Assembly: GCA_019623805.1 (NCBI GenBank)
Contig: CP053680.1
Coordinates: forward strand, 744,001-808,000
Direction of reading: 5' to 3'
DNA length: 64,000 bases
DNA from: Gammaproteobacteria bacterium (ex Lamellibrachia satsuma)
Lineage (GTDB): Bacteria > Pseudomonadota > Gammaproteobacteria > Chromatiales > Chromatiaceae
Of this stretch, positions 38,300-48,562 are shown piece after piece (positions within the stretch are counted from its first letter, which is position 1; the number at the start of each line of letters is the position of its first letter). The notes under the pieces were generated by a model. It saw only the letters and a program-made list of their open reading frames with translations, was not told the DNA's origin and made no database searches. Made by a program: the position numbers and the translations under genes.

Positions 38300-38826
38300 A
38301 CATTCTTCTCTCTGATTCTGTTACGGGGCTGGCGAAGCGCTCCTCCCCGACTACGTGATTTATTCATCGGCCGGATAGCGACCCGATTGGTTACCCAGGC
38401 GCAGACCTCCCCATTCGGCAGATAGAAACCGAACTCAAAAATGGGATCGCTCCGCGGACCCTGGGCTAAATCCGCCGCAATCCGTTGTTCGATATCCGCG
38501 TCGAAGTCAAAGCGCAACTCCAGATCAAATAGACCTGGACGCCGAAAATCGACTTCCAGATGCCTTGTCCAAACCGCATGGCCGGGAAAGACCCTGTTAC
38601 AGGACAATGCAGGAATAGGATCTGCCAGTAAAGCAATGGAGCCGCCAAACATACTGCCACCAGGATTCCTGGTTCGGCGATTCAGCGGCAGCAGAAGCCG
38701 GACTTTGCGCCAACCGTTTTCCAGGGCCAACACTTTGACCCCCATACTTCGATATGGAGGGAACCACTCCAGACGCCGGGCGGGGGAGATCCAACCTGTA
38801 TATCTCAACCAGTCGGTTAGACGCAT
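38296..38826 (-). CDS. DUF4442/thioesterase-like hot-dog protein
   Basis: A 176-residue protein with hot-dog-fold features: WFPPYRSMGVKVLALENGWRKVRLLLPL, NPGGSMFGGSIALLADPIPALSC (in the position of the central hot-dog helix) and TRHLEVDFRRPG. This matches the DUF4442 group of thioesterase-like proteins. The ATG at 38826 was chosen, with GAGGGTG upstream; 27 further in-frame codons look non-coding. Acyl substrate unknown. Confidence 0.75.
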   Translation of the reverse strand: MRLTDWLRYTGWISPARRLEWFPPYRSMGVKVLALENGWRKVRLLLPLNRRTRNPGGSMFGGSIALLADPIPALSCNRVFPGHAVWTRHLEVDFRRPGLFDLELRFDFDADIEQRIAADLAQGPRSDPIFEFGFYLPNGEVCAWVTNRVAIRPMNKSRSRGGALRQPRNRIREKNV

Positions 38827-38947
38827 CTGTTTTATATCACCCTCAGCTCGGGATACTCCCGTCGAATTCACAGGGTATATCGGTAAAATAGTTGGTTTTG
38901 ATCTCAATCATCCGCAGAATAGGCGTTTTCCCCTTTGACCTCACTAA

Positions 38948-40174
38948 ATGCAAACCAGACTCACCCCCCAGACACTTGAATCTGCCAATGGCCGGGAAGC
39001 GGAGCAGATCCTGCGCAGCTGCGTACATTGCGGATTCTGCACCGCTACCTGCCCCACCTACCAACTGCTGGGAGATGAACTGGACGGACCGCGGGGACGC
39101 ATCTATCAGATCAAGCAGCTGCTCGAGGGTACGACTCCCACTGACAGTCTACAACAGCACCTCGACCGCTGCCTCTCCTGCCGCTCTTGTGAGACCACCT
39201 GCCCCTCAGGCGTCAACTACAGCCGCCTGCTGGAGATAGGACGGGAACACCTGGAACGAACCAAACCCCGGACCGGCCTGGACAGACTACGTCATAAATT
39301 ACTCATCAAGACACTACCCTACCCTGAACGATTTGGCGCGCTACTGAAACTTGCCCGACCGATAAAAAAGCTGCTGCCGAAGCGTCTGCGGTACACCATT
39401 CCAGCCAAACAAAAGACTGGCCATTGGCCCGAGGCACGGCACCAACGCCGCATGCTCGTACTGGACGGCTGCGTTCAGCCTTCGCTGGCCCCGGTCATTA
39501 ACTTCAGCACAGCGCGAGTGCTGGACCGGCTGGGCATCAGTCTGGTCAGGGTGCCGGAAGCGGAATGCTGCGGCGCAGTCAACCTGCACCTGGGTGCGAA
39601 CGATGCAGCCAAACGTTTTGCGCGCCGCAACATCGATGCCTGGTTGCCCCTGTTGAAAACCGAAGCCGAAGCGCTGGTTATCACTGCCAGCGGGTGCGGG
39701 CAGACAGTCAAGGAGTACCCGCAGCTCCTGAGTGACGATGCTGAATATGCGGAAAAAGCCGCAATAATCGCTGCTGCCACCAAGGACATAGCGGAAGTGC
39801 TGCTGAATGAAGACCTCAGTCAACTCTCATTGGATTCCACACAGCATCCAGCCATCGCATTCCACTCCCCCTGCACCCAGCAACACGGACTGGGCATGCA
39901 AGGTGTCGTTGAACGACTGCTTCTGGGCCTTGGATATACCCTCACAACTGTCGATGATGCCCATCTGTGCTGCGGCTCTGCGGGCACTTACTCCCTGTTG
40001 CAGCCAGACTTATCCGATAGACTCAGACGCAACAAACTCCGCAATCTTCAGGCAGGTGAGCCAACACTCATCGCCACCGCCAATATTGGCTGCCTGAATC
40101 ACCTGCAGGCTGAATCCAGGGTTCCTGTAAAGCACTGGATCGAATTGCTGGATCATTCTCGCACCCCTTCTTGA
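38948..40174 (+). CDS. glcF: Glycolate oxidase iron-sulfur subunit GlcF
   Basis: GlcF is the electron-transfer subunit of glycolate oxidase, which recycles glycolate to glyoxylate. The 408-residue product has two ferredoxin-type 4Fe-4S motifs, CVHCGFCTATCP (about residues 24-35) and CLSCRSCETTCP (about 78-89), and two CCG domains (ECCGAVNLHLG and LCCGSAGTYS). Length and layout fit GlcF. The partner genes glcD and glcE are not next to it; the upstream gene lies on the other strand. With the CbbY-like gene it fits disposal of Rubisco side-products. Confidence 0.9.
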   Translation: MQTRLTPQTLESANGREAEQILRSCVHCGFCTATCPTYQLLGDELDGPRGRIYQIKQLLEGTTPTDSLQQHLDRCLSCRSCETTCPSGVNYSRLLEIGREHLERTKPRTGLDRLRHKLLIKTLPYPERFGALLKLARPIKKLLPKRLRYTIPAKQKTGHWPEARHQRRMLVLDGCVQPSLAPVINFSTARVLDRLGISLVRVPEAECCGAVNLHLGANDAAKRFARRNIDAWLPLLKTEAEALVITASGCGQTVKEYPQLLSDDAEYAEKAAIIAAATKDIAEVLLNEDLSQLSLDSTQHPAIAFHSPCTQQHGLGMQGVVERLLLGLGYTLTTVDDAHLCCGSAGTYSLLQPDLSDRLRRNKLRNLQAGEPTLIATANIGCLNHLQAESRVPVKHWIELLDHSRTPS

Positions 40175-40253
40175 GGAGCACTAGCCGGCAATCACCCATT
40201 TGCTTCCCTCTCAGGTGGCAAATGCTATGATTGGAGGAATAAAGGATAAAGAG

Positions 40254-42263
40254 ATGGTGCAGCGGAACATGCCTCAAACAATTCGACCTAAAACCTGGCG
40301 TCCACCGCGTTTCATTCAATGGTTATGCGCGGCTCTCTATCTGCTGCCACTCTGGTTCAGCCCCGTCCAAGCCACTGTCACTGACCTTCCGGAAAACAAG
40401 GCTGCGAGACAACAGTTTCTCGACGCCGAACAGGCTCTGAAAAAGGATCAGTTGAAAAAATACCAGGCACTCAAGCATCAACTGCAGGCCTATCCCCTGC
40501 TGCCCTATCTTGAATACCAGGAGATTACCCGGCATTTGGCGCGGCAGGATGCCCAAACCATCCGGACATTCATAGACAAGTACGCCGATACGCCGCTTAG
40601 CAGCAGACTGCGTAACAACTGGCTGGACTTGTTGGCAAACAAGCATCGCTGGAAAACCTATCTCGATTTTGCCAAACCGGGGGGAAGTATAAAACGCCAG
40701 TGCCACCGCCTGTGGGCATTGATCGAAACCGGCCAGCAGCAACACGCGTTTACTCAGATCGAACCTGTCTGGCTTAGCGGCCGTTCCCGTCCAAAGGCCT
40801 GTGATCCGGTGTTCAAGGTGTGGAATGATGCCGGTGAATTAACCGACACGATGGTATGGCAGCGGATCGGCCTCGCCATGCAGGCCAGGCAGATCCGTCT
40901 GGCAAGATATCTCAAACGTTTTCTGCCGAACAGCGAGGGTAACTGGGTCAGCCTCTGGATCGACATTCATCGTCATCCACAAAAGCTTATGCAGAATCAG
41001 CGTCTGCAGAAAAACCATCCCATGCGGGACGAGATTCTGGTTCACGGGGTCAGGCGACTGGCTCGCAAAAGCCCTGAAAAAGCCTTCGAATTTTGGCAAT
41101 CGTTGCAACTGCGGGGGCAATTCACAGATGCTCAAAAACTCACCGTGGGTCGCACCCTTGCCGGCAATCTGCTGGACACATCAGGGGAGACATTTTCCCG
41201 CATAATCGAACAGGTTGTGCCGAAGCACCTGCGGCTGGATCCAAATCTCTCCGACAAGCAGTTCCGTCAGGCCCTGGAGTCCCAGGATTGGGAACGGGTA
41301 CTCGCCACCATTGCCGACCTCTCCGAGTCAGACAGAGCAAAAGAGCGCTGGCGGTACTGGCGTGCCAGGGCGCTGTTACAACTTGGCCAGCAAGAGAAAG
41401 GCAACCAACTGCTCGAAACACTGGCGAAGAACCGCAGCTACTACGGATTCATGGCAACCAACCGTCTGGGCACCCGCTTCACCATGGCTCATGCAGCCAT
41501 TGATGTCACCGACGACCTAGTGGATCGCATTGCCAGTCAACCCGGCATGCAGCGGGCGAGAGAGCTGAAAATTCTTCACAGGCCCATCGACGCACGTCGT
41601 GAGTGGAACTGGGCACTGAGTAACCGCAGCACCGAAGAACTCAAGGGCGCAGCCCGCCTGGCACAGCAATGGGACTGGCCTTCTCAGGCCATTATCACCT
41701 TGGCAAAGATCCGTCACTGGAATGATCTGGAACTCCGTTTCCCCCTCACCCACAGGACGCTGATCGACCGACAGGCCAAGAGTCTCGATATCGACCACGC
41801 CTGGATCTACGCCATTTTGCGTCAGGAGAGTGCCTTCATTACCGATGCCCGTTCCAGTGCCGGCGCCATGGGTCTGATGCAGCTAATGCCCCGCACTGCC
41901 CGCGATGTAGCGACAAGCACCCGGCACGGTCCATTCAAAACCCGGGATCTTCTGAAACCCGGAATCAATATCAAACTGGGCACCAGCTATCTGGAGAGCG
42001 TCTATCAGAAACTGCAGAACAACCCGGTACTGGCTACCGCTGCTTACAATGCAGGCCCCTGGCGCGTAATGAAGTGGCTGCCAAAAGAATCACAGCCATC
42101 CGACGTCTGGATCGAGACAGTTCCATTTCGGGAGACCCGAGAGTATTTGAAACGCGTACTGGCATACACAGTCATCTACTCCCACCGGTTGGGAGAAGCC
42201 CCCCTCAGCCTGTCAGAGGAGTGGTTAAAGCCGATTGTTTTGCCGGAGCCTGTTGAGGGGTAA
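40254..42263 (+). CDS. slt: Soluble lytic murein transglycosylase (Slt70-like)
   Basis: A 669-residue periplasmic enzyme that cleaves peptidoglycan between MurNAc and GlcNAc to give anhydro ends. It has a signal peptide (about residues 1-40), a long helical superhelix (U and L domains) and a C-terminal lysozyme-like domain with the catalytic glutamate in AILRQESAFITDARSSAGAMGLMQLMP and AYNAGPWRV. The ATG at 40254 was preferred because AAGG lies 8 nt upstream; in-frame starts at 40200 and 40227 are alternatives. Length is close to E. coli Slt70. Confidence 0.93.
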   Translation: MVQRNMPQTIRPKTWRPPRFIQWLCAALYLLPLWFSPVQATVTDLPENKAARQQFLDAEQALKKDQLKKYQALKHQLQAYPLLPYLEYQEITRHLARQDAQTIRTFIDKYADTPLSSRLRNNWLDLLANKHRWKTYLDFAKPGGSIKRQCHRLWALIETGQQQHAFTQIEPVWLSGRSRPKACDPVFKVWNDAGELTDTMVWQRIGLAMQARQIRLARYLKRFLPNSEGNWVSLWIDIHRHPQKLMQNQRLQKNHPMRDEILVHGVRRLARKSPEKAFEFWQSLQLRGQFTDAQKLTVGRTLAGNLLDTSGETFSRIIEQVVPKHLRLDPNLSDKQFRQALESQDWERVLATIADLSESDRAKERWRYWRARALLQLGQQEKGNQLLETLAKNRSYYGFMATNRLGTRFTMAHAAIDVTDDLVDRIASQPGMQRARELKILHRPIDARREWNWALSNRSTEELKGAARLAQQWDWPSQAIITLAKIRHWNDLELRFPLTHRTLIDRQAKSLDIDHAWIYAILRQESAFITDARSSAGAMGLMQLMPRTARDVATSTRHGPFKTRDLLKPGINIKLGTSYLESVYQKLQNNPVLATAAYNAGPWRVMKWLPKESQPSDVWIETVPFRETREYLKRVLAYTVIYSHRLGEAPLSLSEEWLKPIVLPEPVEG

Positions 42264-42798
42264 GGAAATTAGGACTGTGCCTTCTAGTGAGGGTCAATTT
42301 CGCAAGGCTGCTGAAAATTCTAAATCGCTGGCGTCAACGGTCTGACGATCAGGCCATGACTCGACATGAGCGGACTTGTTGTAACCTGGTCGCAGGGTCG
42401 TAAATAGCGGCAACGTTACTCATAGCGTGTCCTGTCGTTTGTGACTTATCAGGCTTCAATCACCTCCTATCGCGGACACAATGACGATTGTGCACGTGCC
42501 GCGCAATAAAACCTGACAAGTACTTTTTTTCCTAATCAACCATAATGTTTTTGTTCAGTATTTCAATGGAAATGCGCTATAATGCAAGATTGGGATACAA
42601 TTGGCCGCTAGCATTACGACCTACTTTAAAATATGAATCTACGGCATAAGTCATCCGCGTAGATCCTCACCGAATTGGGAAGACAACAACACATCTCTTC
42701 CTTATATCACTTTGTCGTAAAAATGTGAGGTAATTTAAAGTTTTCACCGCCCCAGTCGTTATCCTATAGCAATGAATACCTCATAAAGACTGACACCC
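42264..42798. other. 535-bp intergenic region before the repeat lipoprotein
   Basis: No gene is supported on either strand. A consensus TATAAT lies at 42578-42583 but has no good -35 hexamer at 17 bp; if used, the leader of the downstream gene would be about 200 nt. Confidence 0.4.
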
Positions 42799-45700
42799 AT
42801 GAAAACCTTTCGCACTCTAGTCACCATTCTGATACTCAGTATCGTTCTCTCTGCTTGCGGTGGTGGCAACACTGACAGTGTCGATGACACGCCTTCCGAT
42901 TCCCAAAGATTCACCTTCGGCGGCAGCGTGGGCGACGGTCCCATAACAGGCGCAACAATTACCCTGAAGAATGCTGCAGATTTACTGCTTGCAACCACCG
43001 TCAGTGACCAGCAGGCGAATTATTCCTTTGATATCAGCATACAGCCAAGCGACTTCCCTCTAACCATCGAAGCCACCGGTGGCATCGATTTAGTCACTGG
43101 AGATACCCCAGACCTTACCCTATTTTCGATCGTCCCTAACCTTTCAGCCAACCGGGCCAACCTGAATCCTCATTCCACATTGATCGTCGAGATAGCCAAG
43201 GTGATGCCCAGCGGTTTGACAGACGTTAATCTCGCTGCAGCAAAATCCACGGTACTCACTAAGATGAACTTTGGCCTGGACACAAGCCAAACATCCGACC
43301 CGATCAACGTCCTCATTGAGGAAAACAGTGTAGCCAACATCATCAAGAGCAGCGAGACCCTCGCCGAGATGATCCGTCGCACCCGCGATGCGCTGGTGCT
43401 ACTCGGCACCGACTTCTCAACAGACAGGGTCATGCACATTCTCGCCGCTGATCTAACTGACGGATCACTGGATGGTAATGGTGCCAGTGACTCGGATCCG
43501 CGCCTGGCAGCCATCGCCAACCTCGTAACCGGCCAAGTCGCGATTGAGGCCATGAGCAATGAGCTGCAGGTCAATGGCGCAGATGCCACGAACGCAATGG
43601 ACAATGCCATACAGGTGGTACTGCCCATCACCACCCAAACCACAGCTAACGTCCTCATCACCCAGGATATAATAATCCAGGCACAGCGGGCTGTTGCTGC
43701 CGCACAAGTTGTCGATTCAAATCCAGACCTTATTGCACTCTCAACAGCACTGGCCAATCTGCCGAGTAACGCCACGGCATCCACTGTCACTACACTGCTG
43801 CCATACGGGGCTGGCATCAGCCTGGACCAGAGCATTTCCATGGCTGTTACCTCAACCGATAACGAGCTTACCGCCATAAACTCAGCAGCCAACAGCGTTA
43901 ACTCTCCACCTGGCATCAGCGGTACCCCTCTCCTCACGGGAGCAGAGAACAGCGCCTACAGCTTCACGCCCAGCGCCAGTGATCCTGATGGCGACAGCCT
44001 GACCTTTTCAGTCAGTGGCACACCCCTCTGGGCCAGCTTCAACACCGGCACGGGCACACTTTCCGGAACCCCCGGGTTTGACGATGCCGGCAGCTATAAC
44101 AACATCATCATCAGCGTATCTGACGGCACCGCGACGACTTCATTGGCTTCCTTCAGCATCACGGTCGCCACCACCAACCAACCTCCCACTATCGGCGGCA
44201 ACCCCCTCCTCTCAGGAGTGGAGAACAGCGCCTACAGCTTCACGCCCAGCGCCAATGACCCCGATGGTGACAATCTGACCTTTTCAGTCAGTGGCATGCC
44301 CCTCTGGGCCAGCTTCAACACCGGCACGGGCACACTTTCCGGAATCCCCGGGTTTGACGATGCCGGCAGCTATAACAACATCATCATCAGCGTATCTGAC
44401 GGCATCGCGACGACTTCATTGGCTTCCTTCAGCGTCACGGTCGCTGCCACCAACCGATCTCCCGCTATCGGTGGCACCCCTCTCCTTACCGGGGCGGAGA
44501 ACAGCGCCTACAGCTTCACGCCCAGCGCCAGTGATCCTGATGGCGACAGCCTGACCTTTTCAGTCAGTGGCACACCCCTCTGGGCCAGCTTCAACACCGG
44601 CACGGGCACACTTTCCGGAACCCCCGGGTTTGACGATGCCGGCAGCTATAACAACATCATCATCAGCGTATCTGACGGCATCGCGACGACTTCATTGGCT
44701 TCTTTCAGCATCACGGTCGCTGCCACGAACCAACCTCCCACTATCGGCGGCAACCCCCTCCTCTCAGGAGTGGAAAACAGCGCCTACAGCTTCACGCCCA
44801 GCGCCAGTGATCCTGATGGCGACAACCTGACCTTTTCAGTCAGTGGCACACCCCTCTGGGCCAGCTTCAACACCGGCACGGGCACACTTTCCGGAACCCC
44901 CGGGTTTGACGATGCCGGCAGCTATAACAACATCATCATCAGCGTATCTGACGGCATCGCGACGACTTCATTGGCTTCCTTCAGCGTCACGGTCGCTGCC
45001 ACCAACCGATCTCCCGCTATCGGTGGCACCCCTCTCCTTACCGGGGCGGAGAACAGCGCCTACAGCTTCACGCCCAGCGCCAGTGATCCTGATGGCGACA
45101 GCCTGACCTTTTCAGTCAGTGGCACACCCCTCTGGGCCAGCTTCAACACCGGCACGGGCACACTTTCCGGAACCCCCGGGTTTGACGATGCCGGCAGCTA
45201 TAACAACATCATCATCAGCGTATCTGACGGCATCGCGACGACTTCATTGGCTTCTTTCAGCATCACGGTCGCTGCCACGAACCAACCTCCCACTATCGGC
45301 GGCAACCCCCTCCTCTCAGGAGTGGAAAACAGCGCCTACAGCTTCACGCCCAGCGCCAGTGATCCTGATGGCGACAACCTGACCTTTTCAGTCAGTGGCA
45401 CACCCCTCTGGGCCAGCTTCAACACCGGCACGGGCACACTTTCCGGAACCCCCGGGTTTGACGATGCCGGCAGCTATAACAACATCATCATCAGCGTATC
45501 TGACGGCATCGCGACGACTTCATTGGCTTCCTTCAGCGTCACGGTCGCTGCCACCAACCGATCTCCCGCTATCGGTGGCACCCCTCTCCTTACCGGGGCG
45601 GAGAACAGCGCCTACAGCTTCACGCCCAGCGCCAGTGATCCTGATGGCGACAGCCTGACCTTTTCAGTCAGTGGCACACCCCTCTGGGCCAGCTTCAACA

Positions 45701-47205
45701 CCGGCACGGGCACACTTTCCGGAACCCCCGGGTTTGACGATGCCGGCAGCTATAACAACATCATCATCAGCGTATCTGACGGCATCGCGACGACTTCATT
45801 GGCTTCCTTCAGCGTCACGGTCGCTGCCACCAACCGATCTCCCGCTATCGGTGGCACCCCTCTCCTTACCGGGGCGGAGAACAGCGCCTACAGCTTCACG
45901 CCCAGCGCCAGTGATCCTGATGGCGACAGCCTGACCTTTTCAGTCAGTGGCACACCCCTCTGGGCCAGCTTCAACACCGGCACGGGCACACTTTCCGGAA
46001 CCCCCGGGTTTGACGATGCCGGCAGCTATAACAACATCATCATCAGCGTATCTGACGGCATCGCGACGACTTCATTGGCTTCTTTCAGCATCACGGTCGC
46101 TGCCACGAACCAACCTCCCACTATCGGCGGCAACCCCCTCCTCTCAGGAGTGGAAAACAGCGCCTACAGCTTCACGCCCAGCGCCAGTGATCCTGATGGC
46201 GACAACCTGACCTTTTCAGTCAGTGGCACACCCCTCTGGGCCAGCTTCAACACCGGCACGGGCACACTTTCCGGAACCCCCGGGTTTGACGATGCCGGCA
46301 GCTATAGCAACATCATCATCAGCGTTTCTGACGGCACCGCGACGACTTCATTGGCTTCCTTCAACATCACGGTCGCTGCCACGAACCAACCTCCCACTAT
46401 CGGCGGCAACCCCCTCCTCTCAGGAGTGGAGAACAGCGCCTACAGCTTCACGCCCAGCGCCAGTGACCCCGATGGTGACAATCTGACCTTTTCAGTCAGT
46501 GGCATGCCCCTCTGGGCCAGCTTCAACACCGGCACGGGCACACTTTCCGGAACCCCCGGGTTTGACGATGCCGGCAGCTATAGCAACATCATCATCAGCG
46601 TTTCTGACGGCATCGCATCAGCCAGCCTCAGCCCGTTTGCGGTCAATGTGTTAAATAGCAACCAGGCACCAAGCATAAGCGGCAACCCAAACACCGACGT
46701 TACCGAGGGTGAATTCTATTCATTTACGCCTACAGCTTCCGACCCAGATGGCGACAATCTGACTTTCACTGTTGCAAATCTGCCAGAATGGGCCATCTTC
46801 AACTCCGCCACTGGAGTCCTATCTGGCATACCAAACAACGCTGATATTGGCATTTATAATAACATCAGCATCAGCGCTACTGACGGAAGTATCTCATCGC
46901 CACTCGCATCCTTTGCCATCAGTGTAAATGAATCCATATCGAATTCAGCCCACATTGAATGGCAGATACCAACTACGAGGGATGGGGGCAGTCCGTTAGC
47001 CCAGAGCGAAATTAGCGGTTATCGGATCTATTTCGGGGCTTCCAGTAGCAATCTAAGTCCGATTGTGGAAATCAATGACGGAACAGCAACTCAATATACC
47101 GTCAACAATCTCACAACCGGGACACACTACTTTTCAATTACAACAATTGATACGGCAGGGGTGGAGAGCTCCCTCTCAAATATTGTCCACAAAATAATCT
47201 TATGA
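42799..47205 (+). CDS. Giant lipoprotein with tandem Ig-like (He_PIG/CADG) repeats and FnIII
   Basis: A 1468-residue surface protein. The N-terminus is a lipoprotein signal with lipobox LSAC (cysteine at about 20) and a glycine/aspartate linker. Residues about 35-365 form a unique domain. From about 370 to 1289 come ten 92-residue Ig-like repeats (He_PIG/dystroglycan-type cadherin-like), each with DPDGD(S/N)LTFSVSG, PLWASFNTGTGTLSGTPGF and a closing ITVA/VTVA strand. One diverged repeat follows, then a fibronectin type III domain (about 1375-1468, SGYRIYFGASSSNLSPI). The DPDGD turns suggest calcium binding. Adhesion is the likely role. It lies next to a DUF362 gene that also ends in an FnIII-like start. 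Confidence 0.88.
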   Translation: MKTFRTLVTILILSIVLSACGGGNTDSVDDTPSDSQRFTFGGSVGDGPITGATITLKNAADLLLATTVSDQQANYSFDISIQPSDFPLTIEATGGIDLVTGDTPDLTLFSIVPNLSANRANLNPHSTLIVEIAKVMPSGLTDVNLAAAKSTVLTKMNFGLDTSQTSDPINVLIEENSVANIIKSSETLAEMIRRTRDALVLLGTDFSTDRVMHILAADLTDGSLDGNGASDSDPRLAAIANLVTGQVAIEAMSNELQVNGADATNAMDNAIQVVLPITTQTTANVLITQDIIIQAQRAVAAAQVVDSNPDLIALSTALANLPSNATASTVTTLLPYGAGISLDQSISMAVTSTDNELTAINSAANSVNSPPGISGTPLLTGAENSAYSFTPSASDPDGDSLTFSVSGTPLWASFNTGTGTLSGTPGFDDAGSYNNIIISVSDGTATTSLASFSITVATTNQPPTIGGNPLLSGVENSAYSFTPSANDPDGDNLTFSVSGMPLWASFNTGTGTLSGIPGFDDAGSYNNIIISVSDGIATTSLASFSVTVAATNRSPAIGGTPLLTGAENSAYSFTPSASDPDGDSLTFSVSGTPLWASFNTGTGTLSGTPGFDDAGSYNNIIISVSDGIATTSLASFSITVAATNQPPTIGGNPLLSGVENSAYSFTPSASDPDGDNLTFSVSGTPLWASFNTGTGTLSGTPGFDDAGSYNNIIISVSDGIATTSLASFSVTVAATNRSPAIGGTPLLTGAENSAYSFTPSASDPDGDSLTFSVSGTPLWASFNTGTGTLSGTPGFDDAGSYNNIIISVSDGIATTSLASFSITVAATNQPPTIGGNPLLSGVENSAYSFTPSASDPDGDNLTFSVSGTPLWASFNTGTGTLSGTPGFDDAGSYNNIIISVSDGIATTSLASFSVTVAATNRSPAIGGTPLLTGAENSAYSFTPSASDPDGDSLTFSVSGTPLWASFNTGTGTLSGTPGFDDAGSYNNIIISVSDGIATTSLASFSVTVAATNRSPAIGGTPLLTGAENSAYSFTPSASDPDGDSLTFSVSGTPLWASFNTGTGTLSGTPGFDDAGSYNNIIISVSDGIATTSLASFSITVAATNQPPTIGGNPLLSGVENSAYSFTPSASDPDGDNLTFSVSGTPLWASFNTGTGTLSGTPGFDDAGSYSNIIISVSDGTATTSLASFNITVAATNQPPTIGGNPLLSGVENSAYSFTPSASDPDGDNLTFSVSGMPLWASFNTGTGTLSGTPGFDDAGSYSNIIISVSDGIASASLSPFAVNVLNSNQAPSISGNPNTDVTEGEFYSFTPTASDPDGDNLTFTVANLPEWAIFNSATGVLSGIPNNADIGIYNNISISATDGSISSPLASFAISVNESISNSAHIEWQIPTTRDGGSPLAQSEISGYRIYFGASSSNLSPIVEINDGTATQYTVNNLTTGTHYFSITTIDTAGVESSLSNIVHKIIL
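43906..46665 (+). repeat. Ten tandem 276-bp near-identical coding repeats
   Basis: The period is exactly 276 bp (92 codons). Two unit types alternate: type A (RSPAIGGTPLLTGAE) and type B (QPPTIGGNPLLSGVE). The order is A', B, A, B, A, B, A, A, B, B, so a 552-bp A-B dimer is repeated and then broken by out-of-register copies. Several units look almost base-identical, pointing to very recent expansion by unequal exchange or slippage. Confidence 0.92.
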
Positions 47206-47290
47206 ACTCGGACGAACCATTCGTAAATATCAAAGATACCTCGTACCCTAAATCTCAGTAGGGCATCAACTCCTTTGTCCTGCACCCAAC

Positions 47291-48562
47291 CTATGTGACG
47301 TTCACGTTACCGGGGGGAGATGGCGGATTATTTGCGGGTGGATTGTCATAATCATAGATGTCTACCAGCATCTCTCCCTCATTCATTGTACCAACCCCTT
47401 TTGCATTACATCCCTGAAGGGTTTTACGGAAATTACATTCATTAGACGGGTCGAGATATGAAGCCTCGCTACCGCCATTTGTTGGACCAAGAATATATTT
47501 GGCCATCCAGTAGTCAAGAGCAACCGGTTCACTACAAAGACCTATTGTTTTAGTTTGCTCTGCACCTCCTGTCCAAGTCCTCCCCCCCCATCCAGACCAT
47601 TCAGCTACTGTTATATAAAGGGTCGGCTGAATGACATTCGACACAAACTCTCCAACAGACTCACCAACAGCCTCTGGATAAATAGGGGAGCCATCATAGC
47701 CAGTAGCATGGATACCCTTGGTTCCATCTCCAGTACTCCAATTACCCCTCACAAACCCCAAATGGCATTTTACGGCGCTGGTGGCACCTGCATAATCTTC
47801 ATTTCCTGCACCACCATGATTGTTGAGGGTGGGCAGGAATATTAATTTAACGTTCTGACCGTTGTAAGCCCCGCCCGACCAAACACCACTTTTTGTGTCG
47901 ATGAGCTTTCCGCTATATGACGACTCGATTATTGGATATGACAAACGACATACTCTCCCGTTTGCACCGCCCGATTGTGAAATAGCGTAGTCAACATTTA
48001 CATATCCCTGCCCCTCAGAAGGACCCGAAACAACAGGATAGAGACTACTATTCATTTTTGCTGCTGTCACATTGGGAAATCCATTCCCCTGAAACCAGGA
48101 TATAAGCTCATCATAATTCATGTCAGGCCAGTTATTCCCACGATTACTGGGAGACGCAGCCCATCCCTTTGAGGTGCTGCTTTCATCTCCATGAATATTC
48201 TCAGCCACAATAATTTCTCCAGAAAAACCTCCTGGTCGGTTGAGAATTATTTCTATGAGGGCCTTCGTGGCTTCAGTGTGTGTGTATCCTTGGTTCTGCC
48301 ACTGCAAACTCGGTTTTATTACAACAACATCATCTACATCGATGAAGTGGGTGATACCGCCAGCCATATCGAGCACCCTTTGCATGTTAGTAACCGGGGT
48401 ACCATTCTTGGAAACAAAGATTCTGGAGACAACGGCAGCATTTGCGCCACTAATTGGTGAGAGTCTTTTCTTTAACCAGTTTGGCAAGAAGGGAAAGGCC
48501 GCACTGCTCCCAACCAGAATTCCCGCTTTTGTTAAAAAACCTCTACGCGAAAGCTCTTTCAT
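47291..48562 (-). CDS. Tat-exported DUF362-like protein, probably truncated
   Basis: A 423-residue protein starting with a twin-arginine signal (SRRGFLTKAG, then a hydrophobic stretch to about residue 30). The body resembles DUF362-type proteins (VVVIKPSLQWQNQGYTHTEATKALIEIIL, then FLPTLNNHG and CHLGFVRGN). The C-terminus, PPANNPPSPPGNVNVT, is the typical lead-in to an FnIII domain but stops at once, so the C-terminal domain is probably lost through a nonsense or deletion event. The function of DUF362 is unclear; a redox-linked role is suspected because many members carry ferredoxin domains, which this one lacks. It converges with the repeat lipoprotein gene. Confidence 0.75.
   Translation of the reverse strand: MKELSRRGFLTKAGILVGSSAAFPFLPNWLKKRLSPISGANAAVVSRIFVSKNGTPVTNMQRVLDMAGGITHFIDVDDVVVIKPSLQWQNQGYTHTEATKALIEIILNRPGGFSGEIIVAENIHGDESSTSKGWAASPSNRGNNWPDMNYDELISWFQGNGFPNVTAAKMNSSLYPVVSGPSEGQGYVNVDYAISQSGGANGRVCRLSYPIIESSYSGKLIDTKSGVWSGGAYNGQNVKLIFLPTLNNHGGAGNEDYAGATSAVKCHLGFVRGNWSTGDGTKGIHATGYDGSPIYPEAVGESVGEFVSNVIQPTLYITVAEWSGWGGRTWTGGAEQTKTIGLCSEPVALDYWMAKYILGPTNGGSEASYLDPSNECNFRKTLQGCNAKGVGTMNEGEMLVDIYDYDNPPANNPPSPPGNVNVT

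Noticed and set aside
43906..46665. Tandem repeats considered as a CRISPR array
   Set aside because: The period is 276 bp with no unique spacers, the units stay in a single reading frame, and they encode Ig-like domains.
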